A DNA stretch of 39,025 nt from Thermomicrobiales bacterium (lineage in GTDB: Bacteria; Chloroflexota; Chloroflexia; Thermomicrobiales; CADCWN01): NCBI GenBank assembly GCA_030446685.1, contig JAUJMV010000004.1, positions 1 through 39,025 on the forward strand, in the 5' to 3' direction. This document shows, in pieces, positions 1 through 11,115 of the stretch. How positions within the stretch are numbered: position 1 is the stretch's first letter; each line of letters opens with the position of its first letter. A program made the position numbers and the translations under genes. The notes under the pieces were generated by a model that saw only the letters and a list, made by a program, of their open reading frames with translations, ran no database searches and was not told where the DNA came from.

Positions 1-2
1 TG

Positions 3-986
3 TCACTGGACAACAACAGCGTTCGCGGCGGGCGCCCCGCCCGGCGGGGCGCCCGCCTGTCCGGCGAACTCCGCAATCAGGCGCGCGACCGCGGCGGGCC
101 GATCCTCCTGCGGGAAGTGGCCGGCGCCGGGGATCACGCGAACCGCCGGCTCCGCGCCGGGGATGGCGCGGCGGATCCGCTCGGCGGTGCGCGGCGGGAA
201 GAAGGGGTCGCCCGCGCCCCAGATCAGCCGGGTCGGCACGGTCAGATCGCGCAGGTGGGCCGCGCAGCGCAACACGAACCCGGCCTGCCCGGCGAGCGCC
301 CGCAGCGAGCGCTGGGCCTCGCGCCAGCCGTCGATCGCGCGGTAGGGCCGGGCGTACTCCGCCTCGTCGGCGGCGCTCAGGGCCGTGCCGGGGGCGAGGA
401 GCTGGCGCAGCCCGGCGAGGTAGCGGCGTTGACGGGCCTCGTCCAGCCCCGGCCCGGCGCGGCCGAGCCAGGCGAGCGAGAGGTCGGCGAAGGGCGGCAC
501 GATCGCGGGGAGCAGCCCCAGGACCAGCGGCGGGGTCGGGAAGATCGTCGTGTCGAGCAGGATCAGCCGCTCCAGCCGCGGCCCGCCGGCCGGATGTCCG
601 GCTCCGGGGAGCCGCCCGGCGCGGACGACCGCGTCGGTCAGCGCGACGAGGCCGCCCAGGTCGTGGCCGGCCAGGACGAAGCGGCCCACGCCCAACTCGC
701 GGAGGAGCGCGTCGAGGAAGCGCCCCAGCCCCCGCGGCCCCGCGCGCGGCCGCGGCGCGGAGCGGCCGTAGCCGGGGAGATCGGGGGCGAGGATGCGCCA
801 GCCGGGGAGCGCCGCCGCCAGGCCAGGCAGGCAGCGCCGCCAGAGGTAGGAGGAGGTGGGCAGGCCGTGCAGCAGCACCAGCGCCGGGCCGTCCGCCGCG
901 CCGCCGCGCCGCAGGTAGACCGGCCGGCCCCGCAGCGCGACCGTGATCGCGCCGATGGCCGATGGTGCGCTATCCCTGCCCTCCAT
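3..986 (-). CDS. alpha/beta-fold hydrolase with Asp nucleophile (epoxide hydrolase/haloalkane dehalogenase-like)
   Basis: The 327-aa protein has an alpha/beta-hydrolase layout. An HGLP oxyanion-loop motif lies at residues 40-43, followed by PDLPGYG at 68-74. The nucleophile elbow is GHDLGG with Asp109, not the Ser of esterases. A probable acid Asp lies near 260 (WGAGD) and the catalytic His near 290 (GAGHF). An Asp nucleophile is typical of epoxide hydrolases and haloalkane/fluoroacetate dehalogenases. The Asn of the dehalogenase HGNP motif is Leu here, so a haloalkane dehalogenase is less likely than an epoxide hydrolase-like enzyme. The ATG follows a good AGGGAGG ribosome site. The Ala/Pro/Gly-rich C-terminal tail is unremarkable. 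It lies about 200 bp downstream of the beta-propeller gene on the same strand. The substrate cannot be read from the sequence. Confidence 0.85.
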   Translation of the reverse strand: MEGRDSAPSAIGAITVALRGRPVYLRRGGAADGPALVLLHGLPTSSYLWRRCLPGLAAALPGWRILAPDLPGYGRSAPRPRAGPRGLGRFLDALLRELGVGRFVLAGHDLGGLVALTDAVVRAGRLPGAGHPAGGPRLERLILLDTTIFPTPPLVLGLLPAIVPPFADLSLAWLGRAGPGLDEARQRRYLAGLRQLLAPGTALSAADEAEYARPYRAIDGWREAQRSLRALAGQAGFVLRCAAHLRDLTVPTRLIWGAGDPFFPPRTAERIRRAIPGAEPAVRVIPGAGHFPQEDRPAAVARLIAEFAGQAGAPPGGAPAANAVVVQ

Positions 987-1183
987 GCGCCTCCCTGGAT
1001 CGGCCGGCTCGCGCCCGTCCGTGCGAACCCCCGCGGGCCGCGGGCCACCGGGGCGCCGAGGTCCGGCCGGCGCGACACGTCACGGAGGGCCATCCGGGTG
1101 TTGCCGCCACCGGGCGGGTGCCCGGTCGCCGCGCGACGGGTTGGCCGCGCCGACGAAGGCATGACCGCATCGCGCCGGTGGCC

Positions 1184-4426
<3,243 letters not shown>

Positions 4427-4460
4427 CCCCCGCCCTCCTCTCGGTCCGCCTCGGCTCCCG

Positions 4461-5029
4461 TCAACATGGGCGCCAGTGTCGCATATTTCGGCGGGCGTTC
4501 AAGGACCCCGAGGGTGCGTCCCGCCGCGGCCGCGCGGTCGGCGCGCCCGACCCCGGCTCCCAGCGCGGCGGCCCCTCGACGGCCACGGTCGGGATGAACG
4601 CCGCCGGTTCCGCCGGCAGCTTTTCGAGGAAGAGGACCAGCACCCCGCGGTCGGGGTCGTCGAGGAAGGCGACCGACGGCGCCAGTAGGCCCCGGACGAC
4701 GGTCGTGCGGCGCAGGGACTGCGCGGTCGCGCGCGCGACCGCCTTTCGGCGAAGCAGAAGGGGGCCTGCTCCAGGGAGAGGGCCGTTCAGGGCGCCGGGC
4801 CGCGCAGGTCGAGCAGGTGCTCGACGCGCACCGCCAGGCGGTAGACCGTGCGCGCGGCGACGACCGGCGCCGGCGCGGGCGCGCGCTCGACGTTCAGGTG
4901 GCGGGCGAACTCGGCGATCGCGACGCCGACGTCGCCCGCAAGGTAGAGGGTCGGTTCACCCGCGGCGTTCCAGCGGTTAGCGGTCGCGCGCCCGGTGTAG
5001 CGCGCCCCGGCTGGCAGGTGGAAGGCCAT
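4461..5029 (-). pseudogene. RES-domain protein (NAD+-degrading toxin family), broken by a stop and a frameshift
   Basis: The first 80 codons encode RYTGR...ANRWN..GEPTLYLA...AIAEFARHL, which is the N-terminal half of the RES domain (Arg and Glu positions present). An in-frame TGA follows at 4787-4789. The same frame then reads EQAPFCFAE. After a one-base shift at the A run (plus-strand TTT at 4744-4746) the next frame reads ATAQSLRRTTVVRGLLAPSV and ends with VLVLFLEKLP, a typical RES C-terminal half. Restoring one A gives AEKAVARATA and joins the halves, for a product of about 189 aa with one stop left. RES proteins are toxins of toxin-antitoxin systems that consume NAD+. No Xre/MbcA-type antitoxin gene was found beside it. 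The start is uncertain: an open stretch continues upstream of the ATG to a stop near 5068, without a start codon. Confidence 0.75.
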
Positions 5030-5367
5030 CCCCGACCCGGGCCTGAGCCGGGCGTTGAGCGGCGCCTATACACGGCCCCTCTCGGGAAGGCGGCGCGCGA
5101 CGCGGGCGGTATCGTCGGGCATCATGCAGCAGGGTACGGGGCCGAGGGACATGAAGCGCTCCTGCCGCGAAATGCCCGGCGCCTCGCCTCCCGTGCGCGG
5201 AGGGCGGCCCTCAGCCGCGATTCGCCGGCAGCATCGCTGATTGTCGGAGGCCACTATCGCCCCACTGCAAGATCGTTGTTCTGTTGTTACGCCCAGGGGC
5301 GCAATGGCCGCGGTGCGGGCCGCGCGAAAAGTCCGTAATTCTACGGATGGCGCCGGCCGCGGGTAGT

Positions 5368-5375
5368 GCTATGCT
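5368..5375 (+). promoter_or_regulatory. candidate extended -10 element (TGCTATGCT)
   Basis: The octamer GCTATGCT, preceded by T, gives TGnTATGCT, which fits an extended -10 box on the plus strand. The same octamer occurs upstream of two other genes in the correct orientation (13066-13073 plus, 12354-12361 minus). It lies about 310 bp before the protease start, so it would imply a long leader. No good -35 box is visible. Confidence 0.35.
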
Positions 5376-5587
5376 TTCCTCCGCGCGGTGGGCCTCCACC
5401 TCTTCGCCCGATTCCCGGCGCGGCACCCTGGTAGGGCCGGCCCGCCCATTGTCGGTTCCCCCGGGACGCTACTGCTCTGGCGGGAGGTGAAGCCGGCAAA
5501 GGAGGGCCGAGGGGGCCGCCCGCGCACGCCGATTCCGAAGATTGGCCTGATCCGCGGCGTGGCGCCGCTCGGCAATAAGCCGACGCG

Positions 5588-5609
5588 CGTGTATCATTCG
5601 TGTATCATT
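5588..5609 (+). repeat. 11-bp direct tandem repeat with -10-like TATCAT, upstream of the protease
   Basis: CGTGTATCATT occurs twice head to tail. Each copy contains TATCAT, a 5/6 match to a -10 box, about 75-95 bp before the protease ATG. It could be a double promoter or an operator. No -35 match lies at 17 bp. Confidence 0.4.
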
Positions 5610-5684
5610 GCCAGAATCGAACAACCGAACCTGATGCACTGGTGTCGGCGGAAGGTTCGGTACCTACCCCTGAGGAGACGACGA

Positions 5685-7150
5685 ATGAAGCGCCTGGCCT
5701 TCGCCTCCCTCCTTGTCTGCATGATCGCTGCCCTGTGGATTCCCCAGACAGACGCCGCCGGGCCCGCCCCGGCCTTTGCCCCCGATCAGGTGGTGATCCA
5801 GTTCCGCGAGGGGGCAACCGCGGCGCAGCAGCAGGCCACGCGTGGGCGCGTGCGGGCGGTGCAGCGGCAGGTGCTACGGCGGCAAGGCACGGGCCTTGCC
5901 CGTCTGGAGTTGGCGACGTTGCCCGCCGGGAGCAATGTGCAGGCGGCGATCGCGACGCTGCAGGGCGATCCCGCGGTGGAATTCGCCGAGCCGAACTGGC
6001 TCTACACGACCGGGCCGGTGACGCCGTCCGCGGTCGCGAACGACCGGGGCTACCAAAACGGCTCGCACTGGAACCTGTACGGCGACAAGACCACCCCGTA
6101 TGCCAATCAGTTCGGCAGCCAGGCCGGCAAGCGTGGGCGGCCGACCGTACCGGGAGCAAGGCGGTCTACGTCGGGGTGATCGACGAAGGGATCAAGTTCG
6201 AGCACTGCGATCTCGACGCCAATATCTGGACCAACCCCGGCGAGAGCGGGCTCGACGCCAGCGGTCTGGACAAGGCCACCAACGGCCTCGACGACGACGG
6301 CAATGGCTACGCCGATGACCTTCACGGCTGGGATTTCTTCCACAACGACAACTCGATCTACGATCCGGCGGATGGCGACAATCACGGCACCCACGTCACG
6401 GGCACCATCGGCGCGAAGGCGAACAACACCGCCGATTGCTCGGTCGAAGTTGATGGCGGTGGCGGCACCGTCGGGGTCAATTGGGAGGTGACGATCATCT
6501 CCGGCAAATTCCTCGGGCCTGGTGGCGGGTATCTGTCCGACGCGGTCAGGGCGGTCGAGTACTTCACGACATTGAAGACGAAGCGGGGGCTCAACGTCGT
6601 CGCGCTCAACAACTCCTGGGGCGGCGGCGGTTACTCGCAGGCGTTGCACGATGCGATCATCCGCGCGGCCAAAGCCAACATTCTCTTTATCGCCGCCGCC
6701 GGCAATGATGCCTCGAACAGTGATGGCCGGCCCAGTTATCCCTCCGGCTACAACACCACGCAAGGCACGACGACCGAAGCCCGAGCGAGCTACGACAGCG
6801 TGATCGCGGTGGCGGCGATCGATCGGTATGGCAGCCTCGCCTCCTTCTCCAACTACGGCCGTACCACCGTGGACCTGGGCGCGCCGGGCGTCGAGATCTG
6901 GTCGACGACCGCCTCGGCCATGTACGCGCAGTACAGCGGCACCTCGATGGCGGCGCCGCACGTCACCGCCGCCGCCGCGTTGTATGCCGCCGTCTACCAG
7001 GTCAGGAACGGCGCCTATCCCGATGGCCCGACGATCAGGACTGCCTTGCTGCAAAACACGGCCAAGACCGGCGCACTCAACCGGAAGACGGCCACCGGCG
7101 GGCGGCTCGACATCAGTTGCGTCCTCAGTCTCACGACCTGCACGCGCTAA
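5685..7150 (+). pseudogene. secreted subtilisin-like serine protease (S8), one frameshift near 6129
   Basis: The ATG at 5685 follows GAGGAG. A Sec signal peptide (basic MKR, hydrophobic stretch, cleavage near ...DAAG) is followed by a propeptide-like region (about 30-110) with VVIQFREG and EFAEPNW, as in fervidolysin/I9-type prodomains. The frame then breaks: QAGKRGRPT should read QAGKAWAADRT, which needs one extra G at about 6128-6131. After the shift the catalytic domain is complete. It has Asp in VIDEG (about 167), His in DNHGTHVTG (234), the oxyanion Asn in AAAGND (340) and Ser in SGTSMAAPH (420). The repaired product is about 488 aa. The active-site block is intact and has no other lesion, so a sequencing error is more likely than decay. 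The DEG after the catalytic Asp, instead of DTG/DSG, is unusual but tolerated in S8. Confidence 0.88.
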
Positions 7151-7178
7151 TACCCGATCCTCATTCAGTCCATCGAGC

Positions 7179-7208
7179 GGCCGGCACGGGGTTCACCCCG
7201 TGCCGGCC
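7179..7208 (+). terminator. strong hairpin after the protease gene
   Basis: A perfect 13-bp stem (GGCCGGCACGGGG with its complement) and a TTCA loop lie 28 bases after the protease stop. No T-run follows, so termination would depend on the very stable stem, as is common in GC-rich genomes. Confidence 0.65.
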
Positions 7209-7227
7209 ATTCGTTACGCCTCGGCGT

Positions 7228-7440
7228 GTGTGGGGCGCGCTCCTCGCCTCGCTGCGCCAGGAGCCGATCCCCGGCCGGCTCCGCGGGCGGGTCGCGAGCG
7301 CCTGCCGCTTCATCGAGGAGGGTGGCGCCGTGCCGGGCGCACTGCTGGGCGGCCTACTTGCCGCGCGCTTCGGCCTCACCGCGCCGTTCTGGATCGGCGC
7401 GGGCGCGGGGGCGCCGCTGCTCCCCCTCGCGTGGTCCACC
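7228..7440 (+). pseudogene. C-terminal fragment of an MFS transporter
   Basis: In one plus-strand frame the translation reads VWGALLASLRQEPIPGRL then GRVASACRFIEEGG and GALLGGLLAARFGL. This matches the C-terminal region of EntS/multidrug-type MFS permeases: the short loop S-L-R-Q-x-x-x-P-x-x-L-x-G-R-V, then a helix with P-x-G-A-L-L-G-G. Nothing before position 7211 belongs to it, because the protease terminator lies directly upstream. It has no start and only about 70 codons, so it is a remnant. Confidence 0.55.
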
Positions 7441-7452
7441 TTCTCCGACGCG

Positions 7453-7487
7453 GCCGGGGGCGCGGCCTGCCTGGCCGCGCCCCCGGC
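7453..7487. terminator. perfect 15-bp stem-loop
   Basis: GCCGGGGGCGCGGCC and its exact complement are separated by a 5-base loop. It lies between the MFS fragment (plus) and the end of the ferritin-like operon (minus) and could terminate either. Confidence 0.5.
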
Positions 7488-7514
7488 GACCGCCCGGCCA
7501 CGCGCGGGAACGGG

Positions 7515-7544
7515 CCGGGGCGGGGCGCATGCGCCCCGCCCCGG
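7515..7544. terminator. perfect 30-bp palindrome downstream of the ferritin-like operon
   Basis: The 30 bases are identical to their own reverse complement (centre GCGCATGCGC, arms CCGGGGCGGG). It lies 31 bp beyond the stop of the minus-strand ferritin-like gene. As RNA it would form a near loop-free hairpin, a plausible terminator or 3'-end stabiliser. Confidence 0.5.
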
Positions 7545-7575
7545 TGTGCTGCGTTGGAGTCGACGCCCGGCGCGC

Positions 7576-8487
7576 TTAGTCCTCGTGCGACCGGGCGGTC
7601 GCCCGCGCCGCGTCCCGCGCGGCCAGGCGCGCGAGCGCGCCCGCCGCGGCGGCGCCGAGGCCGAGGAGGCCGAGGACTTGCAGGGTGTCTTGCGATCCGC
7701 GGGCGCCGCCGCCGCCGGTGTTCGGCATGCCGGGCATGGCCGGGGCGGTGCAGTTGACCGCCGGGCCGTCCGGCGTCCGGTTGGTCACGTTGGTCGGGTC
7801 GATCCGGCCGGGGCCGGGGTAGGTGATGGCCGGGCCGCTGCCGCCGATGAACCCGAGGCGCCGCAGATCCGCCGCGAACTCGGCGACGGTGTCGTACAGG
7901 GCCGGCGCGAACCCGAGATCGTTCGCCGGGCGCTTGCCCGCCGCGTAGTTGGCGAGCAGCCGGTGCTCGGCCTCCTCCGCCGCGTACTGGAAGCTGACCT
8001 TGACCAGGTCCGGCCGCTTCAGCGCGGTGAAGGTGCTGAAGGCGGCGATTTGGGCGGCAACCTCCCGCGTCTCCTGCGCCTGCAGCGCGTCGAAGAAGAG
8101 CGTGGGGTTGGTGAGGAGCGCCGGGTCCGGCAGGTGGAACGTCGTCGTCAGCGGCTTGCCGCCGAGGGTCTGGAAGAATTCGAGGTGGAACTGCTCCTGG
8201 GCGCGCGCCGCCTGGAGGATGGCGATGACGTTGTCCGGGATCCGCGGGTTGTAGTTGCCCTGCCGGTTGCTCTCGATCGCCCCGCCGAGGACGGTCACCC
8301 CGAAGTGCTCGGTGGTCACGGTGATGTCGAGGATGTCCTGCAGGCGCTCCTGCTGCTGCGCCGCCGCCGCCGCCTCGTGCAGCGCGCCCGCCTGGGCCAG
8401 CGCCACACCCACGCCCAGCGCCCCGGCGCCCTTCAGCAGGGTGCGCCGCGAGACGCGCGCGCCCGCCACGGTCTCAAGGGAGTTCAT
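7576..8487 (-). CDS. Tat-exported ferritin-like (Ferritin_2) protein with sortase-like C-terminal tail
   Basis: The start is the ATG at 8487 (GAGGAG 8 bases upstream), not the TTG just before it, giving 303 aa. Residues 11-30 carry a twin-arginine signal (RVSRRTLLKG, then a hydrophobic stretch). The helical domain (about 50-210) has ferritin-like carboxylate/His positions: TTEHFGV, EQFHLEFF, AAEEAEHRLL. It matches the Ferritin_2 type often found in Thermomicrobia. Then comes a conserved block, LGFIGGSGPAITYPGPG. The C-terminus (about 254-303) has MPNTGG, a hydrophobic helix and an Arg-rich tail, which is the layout of an LPxTG sorting signal with Met for Leu. It should therefore be exported folded and held at the cell surface. 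Metal binding is inferred, not shown. It follows its paralogue by 15 bp. Confidence 0.85.
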   Translation of the reverse strand: MNSLETVAGARVSRRTLLKGAGALGVGVALAQAGALHEAAAAAQQQERLQDILDITVTTEHFGVTVLGGAIESNRQGNYNPRIPDNVIAILQAARAQEQFHLEFFQTLGGKPLTTTFHLPDPALLTNPTLFFDALQAQETREVAAQIAAFSTFTALKRPDLVKVSFQYAAEEAEHRLLANYAAGKRPANDLGFAPALYDTVAEFAADLRRLGFIGGSGPAITYPGPGRIDPTNVTNRTPDGPAVNCTAPAMPGMPNTGGGGARGSQDTLQVLGLLGLGAAAAGALARLAARDAARATARSHED

Positions 8488-8502
8488 CAACGCTGCTCCT
8501 CT

Positions 8503-9174
8503 CTACTTGCCGTTGCCGCGCGCCCCTGGCTGGAGTTGCCGGACGCCGGTGGTGTCGATGGCGCCGGGGCCGGGGAAGGTGATCGGCGTGCCGCTGCCGC
8601 CGATGAAGCCGAGCTGCTGCAGGGCGGCGGCCGCCTCGCCGACGCTGGCGAACAGGGCCTTCTCGAAGGCGACGTCGTTCGGCACGCCGGTGATGACGCC
8701 CGCCTGGACCGCGTAGAAGCGGACGCCCGCGCGGTGCTCGGCCTCGACCGCGCCGATCTGGAGGGCGACCTGCGCCAGCTCCGCCTCGCCGAGGATGGCG
8801 AACTCCTGCGCCGCCGCGATGTAGGCGGCGATGAACGCCTCCTCGAGGGTGATCAGCGTCTTGAGGAAGGTCGGCACGTCGGTGACGATCTTGGGGTCCG
8901 GGATGGTGAAGGTCGTGGTCAGGGGCTTGGCGCCCGCGCCGATCAGGTAGTCGTAGTGCGCCCGCTCCGCGGCGCGGGCGGCCCGCAGGGTCTGCTGCTG
9001 CTCGGCGTTGAGCGCCAGCCTGCCGCTGGCGGCGTTCTCCAGCGCCCCGCCGAGCGCGGTCACCGCGAAGGCCTCCGCCGTCGCCGCGATGTTGATGATG
9101 TCCTGCACGCTCTCGCAGGTCGCCAGCGCGCCTTGCGCCGCGACGCCGGAGGGCGCCACTGCCTGGGCCGTCAT
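8503..9174 (-). CDS. ferritin-like (Ferritin_2) protein, no signal peptide
   Basis: This 223-aa protein is a paralogue of the next gene. It shares the helical core (ATAEAFAVTALGGALE, AERAHYDYL, AVEAEHRAG), the linker KPLTTTF-x-x-PDP and the closing block LGFIGGSGTPITFPGPG. It has neither a Tat/Sec signal nor the anchor tail, so it should stay in the cytoplasm unless it travels with its exported partner. The ATG at 9174 has AGGAGGAGG directly upstream; the open frame continues further up but lacks family features. It is first in a two-gene operon with 15 bp to the next start. The function is presumably iron or oxidative-stress related, inferred only from the family. Confidence 0.82.
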   Translation of the reverse strand: MTAQAVAPSGVAAQGALATCESVQDIINIAATAEAFAVTALGGALENAASGRLALNAEQQQTLRAARAAERAHYDYLIGAGAKPLTTTFTIPDPKIVTDVPTFLKTLITLEEAFIAAYIAAAQEFAILGEAELAQVALQIGAVEAEHRAGVRFYAVQAGVITGVPNDVAFEKALFASVGEAAAALQQLGFIGGSGTPITFPGPGAIDTTGVRQLQPGARGNGK

Positions 9175-9543
9175 CGTGCCTCCTCCTGGTTGCCCTGCTG
9201 TCCCGCCGGTCTCGGTCCTGCCGCTTGCCGGGCGTCGCGCCGCACGGCCGGATCCCCTGGATCCCTCAGTCGTCCGGGGGCGGCACAAGCGTTACGCCAT
9301 CCCACATCCGCCGGAGCCGCGCCTCCTTTCCGGCCTGTCGGCCCTCCCGCTCGGCTGTCCCCGGGCGCAAGTGTCTGCCGGACCCACAATTGCAATATGC
9401 GTGCCACCTGGCGTGGATGGGCGATCCGGCGGGCATGGGGCCGGGGCGTGGTCGGGGAGGCGATGCGCTGTCGCGCGGTCGGCGTGGCGGGTTCGGCCGC
9501 TTTCCGGGGGGGCTCCCGCAATTTCTCGGCGCTCGGCAACGGG
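9175..9543. other. intergenic region upstream of the ferritin-like operon
   Basis: These 369 bases contain no supported gene. An AT-rich patch near 9388-9402 (minus-strand reading GCATATTGCAATTGTGG) is the only promoter-like stretch and could serve the ferritin-like pair. No clear -35/-10 pair or terminator was found. Confidence 0.4.
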
Positions 9544-10080
9544 TCAGTCGGCGATCGCCGTGATCGTCGCGCCGGTGAGGCGGATGAGGTCGGCGGGGGC
9601 GAGGGCGAGTTCGAGGCCGCGCCGCCCGGCGCTGACGTAGACCGTGTCGTGCTGGAGCGCGCTCCGGTCGACGACGGTCGGCAGGGGGCGGCGCTGCCCG
9701 AGCGGGCTGATCCCGCCGACGACCGAGCCGGTGGCGCGCTCGGCGGCGGCCGGGTCGGCCAGTTCCGCGCGCCTGCCGCCGACCGCCGCGGCCAGCGCCT
9801 TCGGGTTCACGCGCGCGGCGACCGGGACAATCGCGACGACCAGCCGGGCGCTATCGACGCGGAGCACGAGGGTCTTGTAGACGCGGGCCGGGTCGAGGCC
9901 GAGCGCCTCGGCCGCTCCGAGGCCGTAGGAGGCCGCGTCCGGGTCGTGCTCGTACTCGAGGACCGAGAAGGCGATTCCGGCCCGTTCCGCCGCCACGATC
10001 GCCGGCGTGCCACCCTTGCGGGGCTGCGGAGTGCGGGGTGCGGAATGCGGAGTGTCCCGCTTCGTCCGCGCTTTCGGCAC
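9544..10080 (-). CDS. ybaK: YbaK/EbsC-type aminoacyl-tRNA deacylase
   Basis: Family members hydrolyse Cys-tRNA(Pro) and similar misacylated tRNAs. The 178-aa protein shows the typical blocks: TPAI near the N-terminus, EYEHDPDAASYG, VYKTLVLRV (with the conserved Lys), VGGISPLGQRRPLPTVVD and the closing VSAGRRGLELALAPADLI. A GTG start at 10080 is chosen because it gives a usual-length N-terminus; GGGGGTGG lies upstream. An alternative GTG lies at 10095. The N-terminal codons run through a 7-bp tandem repeat (10024-10054), which adds a Ser/Pro/Arg-rich stretch unlike other family members. Third gene of the mltG-aroE-ybaK set, 36 bp after aroE. Confidence 0.85.
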   Translation of the reverse strand: MPKARTKRDTPHSAPRTPQPRKGGTPAIVAAERAGIAFSVLEYEHDPDAASYGLGAAEALGLDPARVYKTLVLRVDSARLVVAIVPVAARVNPKALAAAVGGRRAELADPAAAERATGSVVGGISPLGQRRPLPTVVDRSALQHDTVYVSAGRRGLELALAPADLIRLTGATITAIAD

Positions 10081-10126
10081 GTTCACCACCCCCACTCAGC
10101 ACTCAGCACTCAGCACTCAGGACTCG
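10024..10126. repeat. two 7-bp tandem arrays facing each other (imperfect inverted repeat)
   Basis: The first array (10024-10054) repeats GTGCGGA with variants. The second (10093-10126) repeats CACTCAG four times, then GACTCGC. Read on opposite strands the two arrays pair at about 23 of 32 positions. They bracket the start of ybaK and the end of aroE. Confidence 0.6.
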
Positions 10127-10938
10127 CCCCGCGCGGCGAGGGCGGCGGCCCACATCACCTCGCGCGGGGCCGCGCGCCCGGTCCAGTGCTCCAGCGCCAG
10201 CGCGCCCTGCTCGACCAGCATCGGCAGGCCGTCGAGCGTGGCGAGGCCGCGCGCCGTGGCGGCGCGGAGGAGAGGCGTCCGCCGGTAGGTCAGGTCGTAG
10301 ACGAGCGCCCGCGCGGGGAGTCGCCCCAGTAGTGTCGCCGGCAGGATCGGCCCCCCCGCCTGCCAGCCGGCGGCGGTCGCGTCGACCAGCAGCGCCGCCC
10401 CGTCCAGCACGCCGCCGAGCCGGGGATCGTCCAGCGCCAGGGCCGTCACGCGCGGGTCGCCGAGCGCGTCCGCCAGGGCGCCCGCCCGCGCCGGGGTGCG
10501 GTTGGCGAGCGCCAGCCCGGCGACGCCCGCGCCGAGGAGCGCGACCGCCACCGCCCGCGCCGCCCCCCCGGCGCCGAGGACGGTCGCGTGCCGGCCGGCG
10601 AGATCCACCCCCGCCGCGCGCAACGGCCCGAGGAAGCCGCCGACATCGGTGTTCTCGCCGCGCAGGGTTGCGCCGCGCTTGACGATCGTGTTGACCGCCC
10701 CGACCCGCGCGGCCAGCGGCGCGATCTCGTCGAGGAGCGGGACGACCGTCTCTTTATGGGGCACGGTGACGTTGGCCCCCAGGAACTCCCCGCCGCGCAA
10801 CGCGGCCACCGCCCCGCGCAGCCCCTCCGGTGGCACGTCCCAGAGCGCGTAGGTCACGGGCAGGCCGAGGTGGGCGAACGCCGCCCCCTGCATCGCCGGC
10901 GAGAGGCTGTGCCCGAGCGGATGCCCGAGCAGCCGCAC
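10117..10938 (-). CDS. aroE: shikimate dehydrogenase
   Basis: This NADPH-dependent enzyme reduces 3-dehydroshikimate to shikimate. With the GTG start at 10938 the protein is 273 aa, usual for AroE. Motifs seen are GHSLSPAM (shikimate-binding Ser residues, 9-16), NVTVPHKE with catalytic Lys62, GAVNT, GENTDVGGF with the catalytic Asp98, the glycine-rich loop GAGGAARA (122-129), NRTPAR for the NADP phosphate, and GLPMLVEQGALA near the end. The frame stays open 43 codons upstream, but that part is a hairpin repeat and a 7-bp repeat array, not protein-like. No clear ribosome site precedes the GTG. Lies 177 bp after mltG, an order common in many bacteria. Confidence 0.93.
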   Translation of the reverse strand: MRLLGHPLGHSLSPAMQGAAFAHLGLPVTYALWDVPPEGLRGAVAALRGGEFLGANVTVPHKETVVPLLDEIAPLAARVGAVNTIVKRGATLRGENTDVGGFLGPLRAAGVDLAGRHATVLGAGGAARAVAVALLGAGVAGLALANRTPARAGALADALGDPRVTALALDDPRLGGVLDGAALLVDATAAGWQAGGPILPATLLGRLPARALVYDLTYRRTPLLRAATARGLATLDGLPMLVEQGALALEHWTGRAAPREVMWAAALAARGES

Positions 10939-10969
10939 GACCAGTGCGGAGTGCGGGGTACGCCCTCCG

Positions 10970-11033
10970 GCCCCCCGACTTTGGGGGTCGCCTCCCCGAT
11001 CGGACTTCGTAGCTCCCCCCAAAGTCGGGGGGC
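10970..11033. repeat. 18-bp perfect inverted repeat of the CCCCCGACTTTGGGGG type
   Basis: Arms 10970-10987 and 11016-11033 are exact complements, and each arm is itself nearly palindromic. It lies between mltG and aroE. A related hairpin with AACTTTG in place of GACTTTG lies at 31285-31390. Confidence 0.65.
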
Positions 11034-11070
11034 GGGGGGGGGTGTCCCCACCGGGCGGTGTCTCCAACGC

Positions 11071-11115
11071 AGTCCTCAGTCTTCGGTCCTCGGTCCTCGG
11101 TCCTCGCCACTCGTC
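11071..11115. repeat. 7-bp tandem array (GGTCCTC)
   Basis: Six to seven consecutive heptamers (AGTCCTC, AGTCTTC, GGTCCTC three times, GCCACTC) end exactly at the mltG stop codon. No complementary partner was found nearby. Confidence 0.65.

Larger units (their letters stand above)
5030..5684. other. non-coding gap upstream of the protease gene
   Basis: No convincing gene lies in these 655 bases. Short open frames on both strands have no recognisable motif and no ribosome site. The gap holds a GCTATGCT promoter-like element at 5368-5375 and an 11-bp tandem repeat at 5588-5609. It may be a long leader of the protease gene plus decayed flanks of the RES gene. Confidence 0.5.

Noticed and set aside
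5254..5575. Short open frames upstream of the protease as an antitoxin for the RES gene
   Set aside because: No helix-turn-helix or MbcA/Xre-like motif and no ribosome site in either strand.
5376..5684. Riboswitch in the protease leader
   Set aside because: GC-rich stretches could fold, but no known aptamer consensus (cobalamin, c-di-GMP, glycine) could be matched by eye.
7117..10332. A 1071-codon open frame across the ferritin-like and ybaK region on the plus strand
   Set aside because: It covers the antisense of clear minus-strand genes. Only the short MFS-like stretch at 7228-7440 looks real.
10939..11067. N-terminal extension of AroE
   Set aside because: The extra 43 codons are encoded by a hairpin repeat and a 7-bp array, and AroE normally begins just before GHPLGHSLSP.
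10024..11115. Possible CRISPR-like repeats
   Set aside because: The 7-bp arrays have no spacers and no cas genes nearby; they are simple tandem repeats.
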